DNA of 57,002 nucleotides. Origin: Rhodobacteraceae bacterium UBA1943 (lineage in GTDB: Bacteria; Pseudomonadota; Alphaproteobacteria; Rhodobacterales; Rhodobacteraceae). Under the pieces are notes generated by a model, which searched no databases, was not told the DNA's origin, and saw nothing but the letters and a program-made list of their open reading frames with translations. The stretch covers positions 1-57,002 of the forward strand of contig DDEX01000057.1 of the NCBI GenBank assembly GCA_002336845.1, given 5' to 3'. Shown here piece by piece: positions 56,618 through 57,002 of this stretch. The translations under genes were made by a program, and so were the position numbers. The first letter of the stretch is position 1. Each line of letters begins with the position of its first letter.

Positions 56618-56712
56618 AAAAGGGCCGCGCCTTTAACGGGCGCGGCCAGTCTGACAGGGAGGAAAACCGTCGGGGAAAACCCGAAACCCCGACAGGCACA
56701 GACTGGCAGAAA
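56618..56712 (-). ncRNA. Candidate small RNA with the UUUCCUCCCU motif
   Basis: On the minus strand a 9-bp closing stem GCCAGTCTG/CAGACTGGC (56699-56707 with 56645-56653) encloses a hairpin with GTCGGGG/CCCCGAC arms (56669-56693) and an unpaired GGTTTTCCTCCCTGT. A terminator follows with GGCCGCGCC/GGCGCGGCC arms (56623-56647) and TTTT. TTTCCTCCCT is exactly the loop motif I recall for the alpha-r8 (MmgR/suhB) family. The closing stem and terminator stem share three bases, so they compete. No clear promoter was found; TACATT at 56722-56727 is a possible -10 box. Confidence 0.55.
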
Positions 56713-56802
56713 TGGGTTAAGAATGTATTGTGCCCACGCAGCACGCCCTCGTATCGTGCCTGCAACAAATGCTTGCGAGCGAATGCCCCCGGAGGTGCTG
56801 GA

Positions 56803-57002
56803 ATGGGTGAGACGATTTTTGTCGGCGGTGGCGGGGAACAGTATGGCGTCGCGCAGAACCTGCTGTTGAAATACGGCAACCGCCATGGGCTGGTGGCCGG
56901 GGCGACCGGCACCGGCAAGACGGTGACGCTTCAGGTTCTGGCCGAGGGCTTCTCGAACGAGGGCGTTCCGGTCTTTGCCGCCGACGTGAAGGGCGATCTG
57001 TC
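56803..57002 (+). CDS. HerA-like ATPase (DUF853 family), N-terminal part cut by the window edge
   Basis: The frame is open from the ATG at 56803 to the window end (66 codons). It shows VGGGGEQYGVAQNLLLKYGN, then the Walker A loop GATGTGKTVTLQ, and PVFAADVKGDLS, the typical start of the DUF853/HerA-FtsK-like ATPases (E. coli YjgR type). GGAGG lies seven bases before the start. The role is poorly known; DNA translocation is the family expectation. Confidence 0.85.
   Translation, partial: MGETIFVGGGGEQYGVAQNLLLKYGNRHGLVAGATGTGKTVTLQVLAEGFSNEGVPVFAADVKGDL

Noticed and set aside
1..57002. CRISPR arrays, rRNA genes and insertion sequences
   Set aside because: No regularly spaced repeats with unique spacers, no rRNA-like stretches and no transposase genes were seen on either strand.

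Overview
The window looks like a chromosome segment of a Rhodobacterales alphaproteobacterium (Rhodobacter/Paracoccus relatives). The evidence is high GC with strongly GC-biased third codon positions, VPLPA-type C-terminal sorting signals, an IalB protein, the argS-SPOR-nagZ-scpA-scpB block, a separate cobalamin-dependent methyltransferase instead of a full MetH, and the grxD/bolA pair. This is judged from gene content alone; no database search was possible.

Positions 1 to about 9780 are the integrase-proximal end of an integrated element (a prophage or phage satellite) lying against the 3' end of a tRNA-Asn gene. Its other end is off the left edge. A central immunity region (4599-5822) holds a CI-like repressor gene and, overlapping it by one base, a gene for a predicted four-helix membrane protein. 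This pair is flanked on both sides by related inverted-repeat operators. Leftward from it runs an operon of a Cro-like regulator, small unknown proteins, a protein with two Myb/SANT-like domains, a Toprim replication protein, and a gene cut by the window edge. Rightward runs an operon of small unknown proteins, an AlpA-like regulator, a tyrosine integrase, and secreted, zinc-finger and membrane micro-proteins. It ends in a terminator and a repeat cluster next to the tRNA.

Positions 9856-31827 are ordinary chromosome. They hold an MBL hydrolase, an orphan EnvZ-like kinase, a ynjB-ynjC-ynjD ABC importer with a divergent ynjF-like enzyme, transketolase, zapA with partners, bolA and grxD, purL with two overlapping acetyltransferase genes, a LysR regulator, murI, a phosphatase, serS, yajC-secD-secF and an Mth938-like gene.

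Positions 31828-39115 are more accessory. They hold two VPLPA-CTERM proteins, an RcnB-like protein, a Crp/Fnr regulator with a DUF2892 protein, mmsA with a divergent LysR gene, and an isolated protein with two HNH domains. Positions 39116-57002 return to housekeeping: a CBS protein, coaD, argS to scpB, a one-carbon operon (metF plus methyltransferase), ppx-rlmE, a DUF882/L,D-transpeptidase divergent pair, lpxD with its own ACP and ketoacyl synthase, an IalB protein, and the start of a HerA-like ATPase gene.

Three candidate small RNAs lie on the minus strand, at 24174-24252, 56461-56532 and 56618-56712. Two carry a CCTCCCT motif like that of the alphaproteobacterial suhB/MmgR (alpha-r8) family. 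The third carries the complementary AGGGAG stretch and could pair with both. This trio and the element's immunity region are the most interesting parts of the window.
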